Source of the DNA: Niastella sp.
Lineage (GTDB): Bacteria > Bacteroidota > Bacteroidia > Chitinophagales > Chitinophagaceae
Assembly (NCBI GenBank): GCA_017744515.1
Contig: JAGIBF010000013.1
Span: 1-64,000 of the forward strand
Direction of reading: 5' to 3'
DNA length: 64,000 bases
The notes below the pieces were generated by a model, which saw only the letters and a program-made list of their open reading frames with translations, searched no databases and was not told the DNA's origin. Below are positions 9,930-18,837 of this stretch, in pieces; the stretch's first letter is position 1, and each line of letters starts with the position of its first letter. A program made the translations under genes and the position numbers.

Positions 9930-9948
9930 CTCCCTTATCCCACTTTTT

Positions 9949-10782
9949 ATGGAGGAGTTAAGACCGCTGTTGATGACGTATGCTTATAATATTCTTGGTT
10001 CAATGGACGAAGCCAAGGATGTTGTACAGGACGCCTTTCTGAAATTCATAGGTATCGATAGTGATAAGATCGAGGATAAAAAGAATTATCTCATCCGCAT
10101 GGTGGTGAATCTCTCTATCAACGCCAAGAAGCGGCAGCAAAAGCTGGTGGCTGATTATACCGGCCCCTGGTTGCCTGAGCCCGTAGCAACGGAAACAGCG
10201 GATGCCGGTATCGAGCAAAAAGAAATATTGTCTTACTCGCTGATGGTGTTGCTGGAAAAACTCAACGTGAAGCAACGGGCTGTTTTCATTCTTAAAGAAG
10301 CGTTTGATTATGACCATGAAGAGATTGCCGGGGTGCTTAACATCAGCGTGGACAATTCGCGTAAGTTATTGAGCCGGGCCAAAGAGCAATTGCAAAAAGG
10401 TACGCCAATCGTTCATACACCTGTTCAATCGGATTATATGGATAAATACCTTGCTGCCATGATGCAAGGTGATACGCAACAGCTGGAACAAATGTTTCAT
10501 GATGAGATTGTACTCCTGTCGGATGGAGGTGGAAAGGTGGTGGCTGCTACGAAACCGCTGATCGGTATCAGGCCGGTGATCACCTTCCTGTTGGGTATTT
10601 TTGATAAGGGCGGCTACCGGCAGGCACGTATTGAAAAGGCCATGATCAACCATGAACCTGCACTTATTTATTATCACGATAATCAAATGATTACCTGCCA
10701 GGTATTCTCTATCCGCGACGGACGGGTGGATAGCTTCTACTTCATGCGTAATCCCGATAAATTAAAGGAGCTGGAAAAATAA
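9949..10782 (+). CDS. ECF sigma factor with SnoaL-like C-terminal extension (ECF41/SigJ type)
   Basis: 277 residues from the ATG at 9949. An earlier in-frame ATG at 9820 would add 43 residues translated from repeat DNA and is rejected. Residues 1-60 are sigma region 2 (YNILGSMDEAKDVVQDAFL), about 100-150 region 4 with its helix-turn-helix (YDHEEIAGVLNISVDNSRK), and about 165-277 a SnoaL/NTF2-like fold typical of ECF41 and SigJ. In this family the extension replaces an anti-sigma factor and the usual neighbour and target is a carboxymuconolactone decarboxylase-type gene, which is exactly what follows 68 bases downstream. Confidence 0.9.
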   Translation: MEELRPLLMTYAYNILGSMDEAKDVVQDAFLKFIGIDSDKIEDKKNYLIRMVVNLSINAKKRQQKLVADYTGPWLPEPVATETADAGIEQKEILSYSLMVLLEKLNVKQRAVFILKEAFDYDHEEIAGVLNISVDNSRKLLSRAKEQLQKGTPIVHTPVQSDYMDKYLAAMMQGDTQQLEQMFHDEIVLLSDGGGKVVAATKPLIGIRPVITFLLGIFDKGGYRQARIEKAMINHEPALIYYHDNQMITCQVFSIRDGRVDSFYFMRNPDKLKELEK

Positions 10783-10793
10783 TTGCCGGCATC

Positions 10794-10802
10794 TGTCACG
10801 TT
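10794..10802 (+). promoter_or_regulatory. Candidate ECF41 -35 element
   Basis: TGTCACGTT before the AhpD-like gene. TGTCAC is the -35 word described for ECF41 targets, and GTCACGTT recurs at 11371-11378 before the MFS gene. The expected -10 (CGTC) is not clear at either site, so this is tentative. Confidence 0.35.
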
Positions 10803-10850
10803 TTCTTTCCCTGTTTTGTTTTCTATGTATCAATCATAAAATCAAAATAT

Positions 10851-11318
10851 ATGGAAAGGATCTCTTTTTCGAATTTACCCGCAGGCTGGTATCAGTCGTT
10901 GGCTAATGTTGAAGCATATATCGCTAAATCAGGTCTTGATCCTACATTAGTATACCTGCTGAAGTTCAGGGTATCGCAGATCAACAGCTGTGCTTATTGT
11001 ATCGATATGCATTTTAAAGAGCTGATGCATGTAGGTGAAACGCCTTTGCGCGCCATCTCTGTATCGGCGTGGCGCGAAACACCTTACTATACACCTAAGG
11101 AACAGGCGGCGCTCGCTTTTGCTGAAGAGTTGACACACCTGCGTCCTGAAGAGCACAGTGATCATATTCATGATGAGCTGAACAAGTATTTCAGTAAAGA
11201 TGAAATTGCCAATCTTACGCTGGTGATCGCTCAGATCAATACCTGGAACCGTGTGGTGCGTTCTTTTGGCCCGGTGCCTGGCAATTACGTGATCCGGGAA
11301 AAGGCACACGCCAACTGA
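10851..11318 (+). CDS. AhpD-like carboxymuconolactone decarboxylase family protein
   Basis: A 155-residue all-helical protein of the AhpD/CMD fold. The redox motif CAYCIDMH gives Cys47, Cys50 and His54, the arrangement of alkylhydroperoxidase AhpD, and the flanking FRVSQINSCAYC string is typical. It probably reduces peroxides or a related substrate in the cytoplasm; the physiological reductant is unknown. Its position after the ECF41-like sigma gene is the classic arrangement in which the sigma factor drives this gene. Start ATG at 10851. Confidence 0.9.
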   Translation: MERISFSNLPAGWYQSLANVEAYIAKSGLDPTLVYLLKFRVSQINSCAYCIDMHFKELMHVGETPLRAISVSAWRETPYYTPKEQAALAFAEELTHLRPEEHSDHIHDELNKYFSKDEIANLTLVIAQINTWNRVVRSFGPVPGNYVIREKAHAN

Positions 11319-11370
11319 TTTTCTTTTAATCGCCATTCATACGTTTATTCTGGCTATCGGCTCAAAATGC

Positions 11371-11378
11371 GTCACGTT
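11371..11378 (+). promoter_or_regulatory. Second GTCACGTT box, before the MFS gene
   Basis: The 8-base word shared with 10795-10802 lies 36 bases before the MFS start, in a 52-base gap after the AhpD-like gene's region. It would fit control of both genes by the same sigma factor. Inference from two matches only. Confidence 0.3.
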
Positions 11379-11406
11379 GCCGGCGCATTTTGGCCGATAT
11401 TTGCAT

Positions 11407-12618
11407 ATGAGTCGCAAGGAAAGGATCATCCTGTTTATTTTGGCATGTCTGAACTTTACCCATATTCTTGATTTCATGATCATGATGCCATTGGGTAATT
11501 ACCTGATGCCTTACTTCAATATCTCTACTCATTTCTTCAGTTGGATTGTGGCGGCTTATCCCGTCACTGCGTGTCTTTCTGGTCTTATCGCTGCTTTTTA
11601 TGTGGACCGCTTCGATCGTAAGAAGGTCTTGTTGTTTGCTTACAGTGGTTTCATCATCGGTACTGTCTGTTGCGGCATTGCGCCCAGCCCCGGTTTGTTG
11701 ATGGCTGCGCGTATCCTGACTGGTTTGTTTGGCGGATTGATCGGTGCACAGGTGCTGTCCATCATTGCCGATGTTTTCCCGTATGAGAAAAGGGGTCAGG
11801 CAATGGGTACCATCTTCATGGCTTTTTCAGTGGCCTCCATTGCAGGTGTACCTTTTAGTTTATACCTCGCCAGCCTTATCAGCTGGCATGCGCCTTTTAT
11901 CTTTATCGGCATTCTCGGTGCTTGTCTGCTGCCTTTTATTGTTCGCTTCCTGCCATCTATGCAGTCGCACTTATTGCCCGTTACTGAAGGGGCTGTTTAC
12001 AAACCTGATGTGGGAAAGGTGGTGGGTGATATTATCGACAACAAAGCGCAGCTGACTGCATTGTGTATGTCGGGTTTCCTGATGCTGGGTCACTTCGTGG
12101 TCATTCCTTTCATCAATCCTTACATGGAGTTCAATATGGGTTTCTCGAAATCGCAGACGCCGCTCATTTATATGATCGGTGGCAGCTTCACGCTGGTATC
12201 TTCTTTTGTGATTGGCAAGTTGTCTGACAAGTATGGCAAGTTCCGTATCTTCACTATTTGCCTGTTTTGCTCCCTGGTGCCTATCTTCTTTATCACCAAT
12301 ATGCCTGCTATTCCTTTTGTGGCAGTGCTGGCTATTTTTGCGGTGTGGTTTGTATTCTCTTCCGGACGTAATATTCCTGCACAGGCCATGATCTCTACCG
12401 TAGTGAACCCGGCGCAGCGTGGTCAGTTCATGAGTTTTATTGCTGCTTTCCAGCAATTGTTTACCGGCATTGCCTCGATCATTGCGGGCATGATCGTTGT
12501 GGAGGGCGCCCACGGAAAGATACTCCGGTATCACTGGGTAGGCTACCTGAGTATTACGATTGTGGCCAGCACATTCTTCATTGCGCGGCGACTGGCAAAG
12601 CATCAGAAGTTGAACTAA
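11407..12618 (+). CDS. MFS transporter (arabinose/drug efflux type)
   Basis: 403 residues from ATG 11407; the in-frame ATG at 11377 would precede the first membrane helix by a polar leader and has less support. Twelve hydrophobic segments are visible. The loop after helix 2 has the MFS signature in the form FYVDRFDRKKVLL, helix 5 region has VPFSLYLAS, and helix 8-9 loop has GKLSDKYGKFR. It resembles the AraJ/PbuE-like efflux group. Substrate unknown. It follows the sigma/AhpD pair and may export a toxic compound in the same response. Its 3' end overlaps the convergent MORN gene by 41 bases. Confidence 0.85.
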   Translation: MSRKERIILFILACLNFTHILDFMIMMPLGNYLMPYFNISTHFFSWIVAAYPVTACLSGLIAAFYVDRFDRKKVLLFAYSGFIIGTVCCGIAPSPGLLMAARILTGLFGGLIGAQVLSIIADVFPYEKRGQAMGTIFMAFSVASIAGVPFSLYLASLISWHAPFIFIGILGACLLPFIVRFLPSMQSHLLPVTEGAVYKPDVGKVVGDIIDNKAQLTALCMSGFLMLGHFVVIPFINPYMEFNMGFSKSQTPLIYMIGGSFTLVSSFVIGKLSDKYGKFRIFTICLFCSLVPIFFITNMPAIPFVAVLAIFAVWFVFSSGRNIPAQAMISTVVNPAQRGQFMSFIAAFQQLFTGIASIIAGMIVVEGAHGKILRYHWVGYLSITIVASTFFIARRLAKHQKLN

Positions 12619-13489
12619 ATCTTTTGCTTCCGATCTCTTTTCCGCGGCGATTGTACATTTTGATGCCTATCAGCCTGCCGGATGCGGTATAGTATTTCCA
12701 GCTGTCCTGTTTGTGTCCGCGGTGGTAAGCACCGGTAGAGCGTATGTCTCCGTTGTTGAACGATTCTATCCATATGCCATCGCGAAGGCCATTGTGATAG
12801 AAGCCGGAGTCTTTTACTTTGCCGTCTTCGTAGTAGTTCATGTAAAGGCCATGGTGCAGGCATTCGGTAAAGGGTGGCAGGTAGGGATGATATCCGCTCA
12901 ATGTATTTTGTTCTGCCCTTGCTTCCAATGTGCGGGGCGCCACTTCGTGTGGATTGGCTGCATTGGCAGCGAGGGTGACGTATGAATAAACCGGGGTGAG
13001 CAACTGCCATGCGTAAGACGGATCGGTGCGGGCGATATCGGTGATGGCAAAGAAGGTGGCCTTTGTGCCGCGGCGTGGTATCTCATCTTTTATACGGTGC
13101 AGCATAAAGGCGCTATAGGTGCGTACTGAGCGTGGTTGTCCATTGCTGTACCAGCTTCTCCATTCTCCATCAGGTATATTGTGTGATAGCCTTCCTGAGT
13201 CGCAAAGCTGTTCCGGTGAATACCAGCTCATCCAGGTGCCATGTAGCCTTCCTCGTTTGAGATCACCCAGAAACAGGGTATCTCCATTCATTTTATAGGC
13301 AGTGACCTTGCCCTGGTGCCGGTGTTTTTTGTTAATGATCAATGAGGTTACGCTGTGTGGTGTTGGATGTAATCCAACAGGCAGCAACAGTGATTTGGAG
13401 GATATGGGCATGCCCCTGTGCTGGGCCTGTATTTGTGATACAGACAATAATGCCCATACCATAGCTGGTATGAGTAGAGTTATTTTCAT
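12578..13489 (-). CDS. Secreted MORN-repeat protein
   Basis: 303 residues beginning with a signal peptide (MKITLLIPAMVWALLSVSQIQA, cleavage near residue 23). MORN-type strand pairs recur: RLHGTWMSWYSPEQLCDSG, IPDGEWRSWYSNGQPRS, GLYMNYYEDGKVKDSG, LRDGIWIESFNNGDIRSTG, KQDSWKYYTASGRL. Such repeats are often annotated as YwqK-family antitoxin, but no toxin partner is seen and the signal peptide argues for an envelope role. The neighbouring gene upstream of its promoter region encodes a related repeat protein with a TonB tail, so the two are probably paralogues. Confidence 0.75.
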   Translation of the reverse strand: MKITLLIPAMVWALLSVSQIQAQHRGMPISSKSLLLPVGLHPTPHSVTSLIINKKHRHQGKVTAYKMNGDTLFLGDLKRGRLHGTWMSWYSPEQLCDSGRLSHNIPDGEWRSWYSNGQPRSVRTYSAFMLHRIKDEIPRRGTKATFFAITDIARTDPSYAWQLLTPVYSYVTLAANAANPHEVAPRTLEARAEQNTLSGYHPYLPPFTECLHHGLYMNYYEDGKVKDSGFYHNGLRDGIWIESFNNGDIRSTGAYHRGHKQDSWKYYTASGRLIGIKMYNRRGKEIGSKRFSSTSDALPVAAQ

Positions 13490-13686
13490 GACAATGACAA
13501 GCTTTAGCGGTATAAAGTTAGTACAGCTTTGTATAGCACGAACGTTTGTGATAAAAAACTAATGCCTTTCTAATTCAGGCACAGGTTAAAAGGAGGTTTT
13601 GCGATGTTAATATCGCAAAAACGGGTTGATGATCTTTTATGTTAATACGTCGTTTTGGGTAGTGTTGGGTTGGAAATTCTAACTGC

Positions 13687-14796
13687 TCAACGATAAAAAG
13701 GCACTTTATACTTCATGGCATAATCTATTGGGCGGTTGTGAGAGACCGCAGGAGACCATTTGAGAGTTTTGAAGAAACGGATCACTTCGGCTGACATCAG
13801 GTGATGAGGCGTGCGTATTACCCTTAAATTCTTTAGTTCTCCTTCTTTTGAAATGGTGTATTCTATCTCCACTTCTCCTTGTACGTCGGACCGTTTGAGC
13901 GGCTCGGGCCAGAACATATTGTCCAGCGCGTATTTATCAAAGTCGAGGAATTTACCCTGGGCTACGGGTGGTTTCAATACCGGGCAGGTATTGCCTGCAG
14001 GGTTTCCTTGTTCGTCAAAACATTCAAGGGCTGCTATTTTATTTTTTACATACTTTTCTCTGCTGCTGCGGCTGCCATTTTCGCGGTAGTACTCCCAGGT
14101 TCCTTCCTGTATATTTTTGACAAACGTGCCCATGGATTCAAGTTGCCCATCAGGGTACCACTGTTTCCAGGTGCCTTCTTTGCGGTCTGATCTATAAGCG
14201 CCGGAGTCGCGCATCTGTCCGGAAGTATAGAAGCTCATGGCGGGGCCATACAAAACACCTATTGCCGTGTCGCCTGCCATGATGGAAGGTCTTTTATCCC
14301 GTGGATCTACAGTGCCACGCATCACGGTTGTTATTAATGAGTCTGCAGGAAAGTGGAGTATAGTGGTTATCTGCCCTGAATCATTCCAGGCGCGCCATTC
14401 TCCGACCATGTGGTTATTCTTATAGGTGCCGGAATCTTTCAGCTGGCCATTTTTGTGCCAGGCCATCCATACTCCTTGCTTGATGTTGTTGACATAGGAG
14501 CCTGCGAACATTTTAATCTTTCGTGGATGATAAAGAATAAAGGGACCGTCTTTGATGGTCAATGCTTCATCCTGGAAATAAGCTCTCAATAGTGGGGTAG
14601 TGTCTGCATAGGCTGAGACGAGCAGCCAGTGATCGCCTTGCTTCATGGCTACTGCTGCATATACCCCATTGGCTTTGTTGGTCAACGCGAGCCTGCTATC
14701 GAGGTATTTGCGCACGGTGTCGGCAGACTTCTTTTTTTGTGCGAAGCCGGTGATGCAACAATGGCAAAGGATTAACAATGTAATTATTTTATACAT
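13687..14796 (-). CDS. MORN-repeat protein with TonB C-terminal domain
   Basis: 369 residues from the ATG at 14796, chosen because it starts a clean signal peptide (MYKIITLLILCHCCITGFA). An ATG at 14823 overlaps the previous stop as ATGA and could also be used, adding nine residues. Residues about 90-270 hold MORN-like pairs (GVWMAWHKNGQLKDSG, GEWRAWNDSGQI, GTWKQWYPDGQLESMG, GTWEYYRENGSR). Residues about 290-369 form a TonB/energy-transducer domain (GEVEIEYTISKEGELKNLRV ... LKWSPAV). No transmembrane anchor besides the signal, so it may be periplasmic. It probably shares a transcript with the carboxypeptidase gene upstream. Confidence 0.8.
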   Translation of the reverse strand: MYKIITLLILCHCCITGFAQKKKSADTVRKYLDSRLALTNKANGVYAAVAMKQGDHWLLVSAYADTTPLLRAYFQDEALTIKDGPFILYHPRKIKMFAGSYVNNIKQGVWMAWHKNGQLKDSGTYKNNHMVGEWRAWNDSGQITTILHFPADSLITTVMRGTVDPRDKRPSIMAGDTAIGVLYGPAMSFYTSGQMRDSGAYRSDRKEGTWKQWYPDGQLESMGTFVKNIQEGTWEYYRENGSRSSREKYVKNKIAALECFDEQGNPAGNTCPVLKPPVAQGKFLDFDKYALDNMFWPEPLKRSDVQGEVEIEYTISKEGELKNLRVIRTPHHLMSAEVIRFFKTLKWSPAVSHNRPIDYAMKYKVPFYR

Positions 14797-14819
14797 AGGC
14801 AAAGGCAAATGTTCAATGA

Positions 14820-16553
14820 TCAATGTTCGATTATACGGAACACCGGATAGCGCATGTGTGCCGGCTCATAGTACGGTGAATTCTTGTATACAAAGTCAAG
14901 TTGTGCCGCGGCGCTTTTGGCCAGTGCGGTGTCGGTAACTTTCTTTTCTTCCAGTTGTTTTTTCGCGTCAGGATGTTCCTGCAGGTATTGAGCCGCGATG
15001 TCTTCAAAGGCATAGCCACTGAACCCTTCTTTCTGCCCCAATATGCCATCGAAGTAGTTCCAGGCAAAGTAGGAGTCGTCGCCCTGTGGCTCCAATACTT
15101 CTACGAGGAAGCGGTTGGCTACCTGGTTGAGGGGAATGTAATAGTCGCCTTTGCGGAATGCTATTTTTTGCAGGCTCGTGCTCAGTTTTACATCACTGTT
15201 GAGGTGGTGCATTTCGTAGGGACGGGGTGAGGTTTTGTAATCTTCTATGCGGTATACCTCTACTTCTATCGTAGTGTCTTTGGCCAATGGCTTCATCTGC
15301 ACTTTGTTGAGTTTTAGTAGTTCTATGATCTTCCACCATCCTTGCGGCACTATGTACGCGGAAGGTTTTTTGATCGTGGTCTTTGCATTGAAGAAGTTGT
15401 AGTATTTCAGTTCTTTTTCGTAGGGCTTGCTGCGATCATAGTACAAGCGTGGGAGGCCAGATACATCACTCGGCTTGCGGCCTGCTTCGTATCCTTTGAA
15501 GGTTACGGTGGCTGTTTTGTTCCTGTCGAGTATCCAGCTTACAGGGAATTCTGTTTGTTGTTTTACGGATTGTTTGGTTTGCTCACGCAGCTGTTTGATG
15601 GTGCCGCTGTTCTTGCTGGTGAAGGCGATGAAGCTCTCCATCAGTGCGTAGGTGGATTGTACGCGCTGTTCGTAGCTTTTAAGCATGTGTGTTTCGGGCA
15701 CGAAGGCGAAGGTGTGCCATAGAGTGGCGTATCCGCTGCTGTAGCGTGGGCCATCGAAGTAAGCGGTCAATCCCTGGTCGGGTGTACCGCCGCCGAAGCT
15801 TACATAGGGTACGAGATCGTAACCTTTTTCTTTCATGAGGCCATAAATGCCCGGCTCAAATTGTTTGTTCATATACTCGCCCATGATGCCGCCCAGCTTA
15901 CTGTGTTGCGAAGTCAATAATGTCATTACGTGCTGGTAGTCGGCGCCATTGCTTACGTGGTTGTCTACAAAAACATCGGGATCGCAGAGGTGGAATATTT
16001 CTGCAAATGATCTTGCTTCTTTGGAGTCGGCCTTGATGAAGTCGCGGTTGAGATCGAGGTTTTGGGAGTTGCCGCGGAACCCAAATTCTTTCGGACCATT
16101 CTGGTCAACGCGGTAGTTGGCGCTCCGGTTGAGGCAACCGCCGATGTTGTATACTGGTATGATGGCCAGTACTACGTTGGCTGGCAATGTTTTTTTACGG
16201 GTCACTATATCGCGCACCAGCAACATGCTGGCATCGATGCCGTCGGGCTCACCGGGGTGGATGCCGTTGTTGATCAGTATTATTCTTTTGTCTTTCTTTT
16301 TAAGGCTGGCAATATCTACATCGTTATCCGGGCTCACAATGATCAGGTGTAAAGGGTACCCGGCATCGGTAGGCCCCATGGTCTGCATTTTGATCTGTGG
16401 GAATTTTGTATCCATCATTTTCCACCAGTCTATGGCTTCCTGGTAGGTGGGTGTTTCCAGGTGTTGGGTCTGTTCGTATTTGGTAGGGATGGTTTGGGCG
16501 GTGAGGAGGGTGGTTGGTAGAAAGGCACAGAAAAACAGTAGAATTGTTCTCAT
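14820..16553 (-). CDS. M14-family zinc carboxypeptidase, secreted
   Basis: 577 residues from ATG 16553, which opens a signal peptide (MRTILLFFCAFLPTTLLTA); the longer open frame to 16673 adds an unlikely leader. The zinc motif HPGEPDG (His and Glu ligands) follows IILINNG; the third ligand is probably the His of DNHVSNGAD, and the general base the Glu in VPETHML. The length and the C-terminal extension match the large Bacteroidota M14 peptidases annotated as zinc carboxypeptidases. It would trim peptides in the periplasm or outside. The stop overlaps a possible start of the TonB/MORN gene. Confidence 0.9.
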   Translation of the reverse strand: MRTILLFFCAFLPTTLLTAQTIPTKYEQTQHLETPTYQEAIDWWKMMDTKFPQIKMQTMGPTDAGYPLHLIIVSPDNDVDIASLKKKDKRIILINNGIHPGEPDGIDASMLLVRDIVTRKKTLPANVVLAIIPVYNIGGCLNRSANYRVDQNGPKEFGFRGNSQNLDLNRDFIKADSKEARSFAEIFHLCDPDVFVDNHVSNGADYQHVMTLLTSQHSKLGGIMGEYMNKQFEPGIYGLMKEKGYDLVPYVSFGGGTPDQGLTAYFDGPRYSSGYATLWHTFAFVPETHMLKSYEQRVQSTYALMESFIAFTSKNSGTIKQLREQTKQSVKQQTEFPVSWILDRNKTATVTFKGYEAGRKPSDVSGLPRLYYDRSKPYEKELKYYNFFNAKTTIKKPSAYIVPQGWWKIIELLKLNKVQMKPLAKDTTIEVEVYRIEDYKTSPRPYEMHHLNSDVKLSTSLQKIAFRKGDYYIPLNQVANRFLVEVLEPQGDDSYFAWNYFDGILGQKEGFSGYAFEDIAAQYLQEHPDAKKQLEEKKVTDTALAKSAAAQLDFVYKNSPYYEPAHMRYPVFRIIEH

Positions 16554-16684
16554 CTTTGATTGGTTATCCCATAAAAATAAGGAAGGTGGTTTTAAGTAAA
16601 GCCGTTGGGGCCGCTTTTCACTTAAATTTATACAGATGATGGCAGTAGGTAATCGTTTATTATCTTTAAGCATAATATTTATTA

Positions 16685-17548
16685 ATGGCTTTATCTGCTG
16701 GTACTAATGACCACTGGGATTGGGAGGTTGGCAGTCGCAGCACCTGGGGCAGTTGGTCATTTCAGGAGTTGTGGGCTTACCGTCACCTGTTGTTCCGGTT
16801 CATCCGGCGTGATTTCCTGCTCAATTACCAGCAAACCATTCTGGGGCCACTCTGGATCGTGTTGCAGCCTGTGTTGACGCTGGTAGTGTATGTGCTGGTG
16901 TTTGGAAAGTGGATAGGCGTCTCTACTGGTACTGTACCGCCTGTATTGTTCTTCCTGTGTGGTATTCTTTTGTGGGGTTTGTGTAACGACTTGTTTACCG
17001 GCACTGCTTTTATTTTTACCTGGTACAATTATCTATACAGCAAGGTTTATTTCCCGCGGTTGATCATTCCCTTTTCTATTACCGGCACGCACCTGGCGCG
17101 TTTTCTTATTCAGCTCGTATTACTGCTCGTGGTGTTTGTGTATTATTGGTTTTGGCGCAGCCAACCTGTCGTGTTGAATGTCTGGCTGTTGTTTGTGCCT
17201 ATTGCTGTGTTGCTCGTTGCTGCTTTCTCGCTATCGCTTGGCTTGCTTTTTTCTATATTGACAGCCCGTTATCGTGATCTTTCGAATATTGTTCATCTTG
17301 GTATTCGATTGTTTATGTTTGTAACGCCTGTGATCTATCCGCTGGCGCTGGTGCCACAAGGTATCCGGTGGCTGGTGACTATAAACCCCTTAACCGCTCT
17401 CTTTGAAGTTTTCCGGTATGCCCTGTTGGGACAAGGTTCTTTTACCGCCGGTCAACTGGCTTACAGTAGCCTATCCATCATCCTAATGCTTGTTTTGTCG
17501 CTGGTATGGTTCAATAAGCAATCTGCCAGGTTGATCGATGTTGTTTAA
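16685..17548 (+). CDS. ABC-2 type polysaccharide exporter permease (Wzm/TagG-like)
   Basis: 287 residues with six hydrophobic segments and the N-terminal FRRDFLLNYQQTILGPLWIVLQP string that marks ABC-2 permeases for O-antigen or teichoic acid export. It ends with the usual NPLTALFEVFRYALLG segment. It would form the membrane channel for the ATPase encoded 3 bases downstream. The two genes and two glycosyltransferases form a compact plus-strand unit. What glycan is exported cannot be told from the sequence; no polymer synthesis genes are within the window apart from the glycosyltransferases. Confidence 0.92.
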   Translation: MALSAGTNDHWDWEVGSRSTWGSWSFQELWAYRHLLFRFIRRDFLLNYQQTILGPLWIVLQPVLTLVVYVLVFGKWIGVSTGTVPPVLFFLCGILLWGLCNDLFTGTAFIFTWYNYLYSKVYFPRLIIPFSITGTHLARFLIQLVLLLVVFVYYWFWRSQPVVLNVWLLFVPIAVLLVAAFSLSLGLLFSILTARYRDLSNIVHLGIRLFMFVTPVIYPLALVPQGIRWLVTINPLTALFEVFRYALLGQGSFTAGQLAYSSLSIILMLVLSLVWFNKQSARLIDVV

Positions 17549-17551
17549 TGT

Positions 17552-18826
17552 ATGAGTAATGTAGTTATAGATGCTTCGGGTGTTTCCAAAGTGTACCGGC
17601 TTGGTGTAACGGGCACGGGCTCTTTTCGCCAGGACGTTAAACGCTGGTGGAATACGAAGCTATTGAAGCAGGAGAATCCTTTTTTTCAAGCGGAGCAGGC
17701 GAAGGCTTCTGAAATATGGGCCCTGCAAGATGTTTCTTTCCAGATCAAACGAGGCGAGGTTTGGGGCATTGTGGGCGATAATGGCGCCGGTAAATCCACT
17801 TTGTTGAAGATCATATCCCGCATCATTCAACCTACTGCCGGCCGTGTGCGGGGAAAGGGAACCGTGGGCAGCTTGCTGGAAGTAGGCACTGGCTTTCATC
17901 CGGAGCTTACGGGGCGTGAGAATATTTTTATCAGTGGCCACCTGTTGGGTATGAACAAAGCGCAGATCAGGGAGAAGTTTGAGGAGATCGTTTCGTTTTC
18001 GGGTATCGAACAATTTATCGATACGCCGGTGAAGCGTTATTCTTCGGGCATGTATGTGCGACTGGCTTTTTCGGTGGCTGCGCACCTGGAGCCGGATATC
18101 CTGATCATGGATGAGGTGTTGGCGGTGGGTGATATTGCTTTTCAAAAGAAGTGCCTCGATAAGATGCAGCAGCTGGCTAACGACAGTCATCGTACCATTT
18201 TGTTTGTAAGTCATAACATGCAGGCTGTTCATCACCTTTGTCAGCAGGCTATGTGGTTGCAGCGGGGGAAGCTGGTATCGATAGGACCGGCAACAGAAGT
18301 AGTGAATAGTTATGTTGGCAGTTTACAGCAAAATAAGCTGCGTCATCGGTGGCTGGATGCCAACACAGCACCGGGCAATGAATATGTACGCATTTTGTCG
18401 TTTGAGTTAATACCGGGCATGCCTGCTCCCGAAGGGGTGATCGATGTGCGTACACCGTTGACGGTAAGGTTCTGTATTCAGAATAACGAAGCCGGGGTGT
18501 TGTTGAATGCCGGGCTGCACCTGTATAATTATGCCGGTGAGTGCGTTTTTGATGTTGCTTCTCCGGCAGTGGTGTGTGAAGAAGGAATGGTGAAGGGGGA
18601 ATGTCATATTCCCGGTCATTTTTTAAATGATGGGGCTTATTATTTTTCACTCATTGTAGTCCGGGACACGTCGATTCCCGTATATTATTATGAGGGGGGT
18701 ATTCATTTCGAAGTGGCCGATTACCGGGAGAATACTGCCTGGTTTGGTAAATGGAAAGGGGCTGTACGCCCGCAGTTTCCTTTCAGTTTTGGGCCCGACC
18801 ACAGCCCTTCGACAGGCTCAGGGTGA
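17552..18826 (+). CDS. ABC transporter ATP-binding protein with Wzt-type C-terminal domain
   Basis: 424 residues. Walker A is GDNGAGKST at 75-83, the signature is YSSGMYVRLAF, Walker B is DILIMDEV, and the switch His follows in FVSHNM. Residues about 270-415 form a beta-rich domain like the glycan-binding C-terminus of E. coli Wzt O8/O9a, which recognises the capped end of the polymer. Oddity: the last residues (SPSTGSG) and the stop codon are encoded by an R1 repeat at 18805-18827, so the natural C-terminus appears to have been replaced or extended by repeat DNA. Confidence 0.92.
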   Translation: MSNVVIDASGVSKVYRLGVTGTGSFRQDVKRWWNTKLLKQENPFFQAEQAKASEIWALQDVSFQIKRGEVWGIVGDNGAGKSTLLKIISRIIQPTAGRVRGKGTVGSLLEVGTGFHPELTGRENIFISGHLLGMNKAQIREKFEEIVSFSGIEQFIDTPVKRYSSGMYVRLAFSVAAHLEPDILIMDEVLAVGDIAFQKKCLDKMQQLANDSHRTILFVSHNMQAVHHLCQQAMWLQRGKLVSIGPATEVVNSYVGSLQQNKLRHRWLDANTAPGNEYVRILSFELIPGMPAPEGVIDVRTPLTVRFCIQNNEAGVLLNAGLHLYNYAGECVFDVASPAVVCEEGMVKGECHIPGHFLNDGAYYFSLIVVRDTSIPVYYYEGGIHFEVADYRENTAWFGKWKGAVRPQFPFSFGPDHSPSTGSG

Positions 18827-18827
18827 C
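18805..18827 (+). repeat. R1 repeat, copy 2, inside the 3' end of the ATPase gene
   Basis: Exact match to the 9862-9884 copy. It supplies the last codons and the TGA of the ATPase gene and ends 10 bases before the next start codon. Confidence 0.75.
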
Positions 18828-18837
18828 ACCATGCTTT

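Noticed and set aside
9820..9948. Upstream start of the ECF41-like sigma gene at 9820
   Set aside because: The added 43 residues come from R1/R2 repeat DNA and lie before the -7 box at 9922.
12578..14796. Toxin-antitoxin assignment for the MORN proteins (YwqK label)
   Set aside because: Both have signal peptides and no toxin neighbour.
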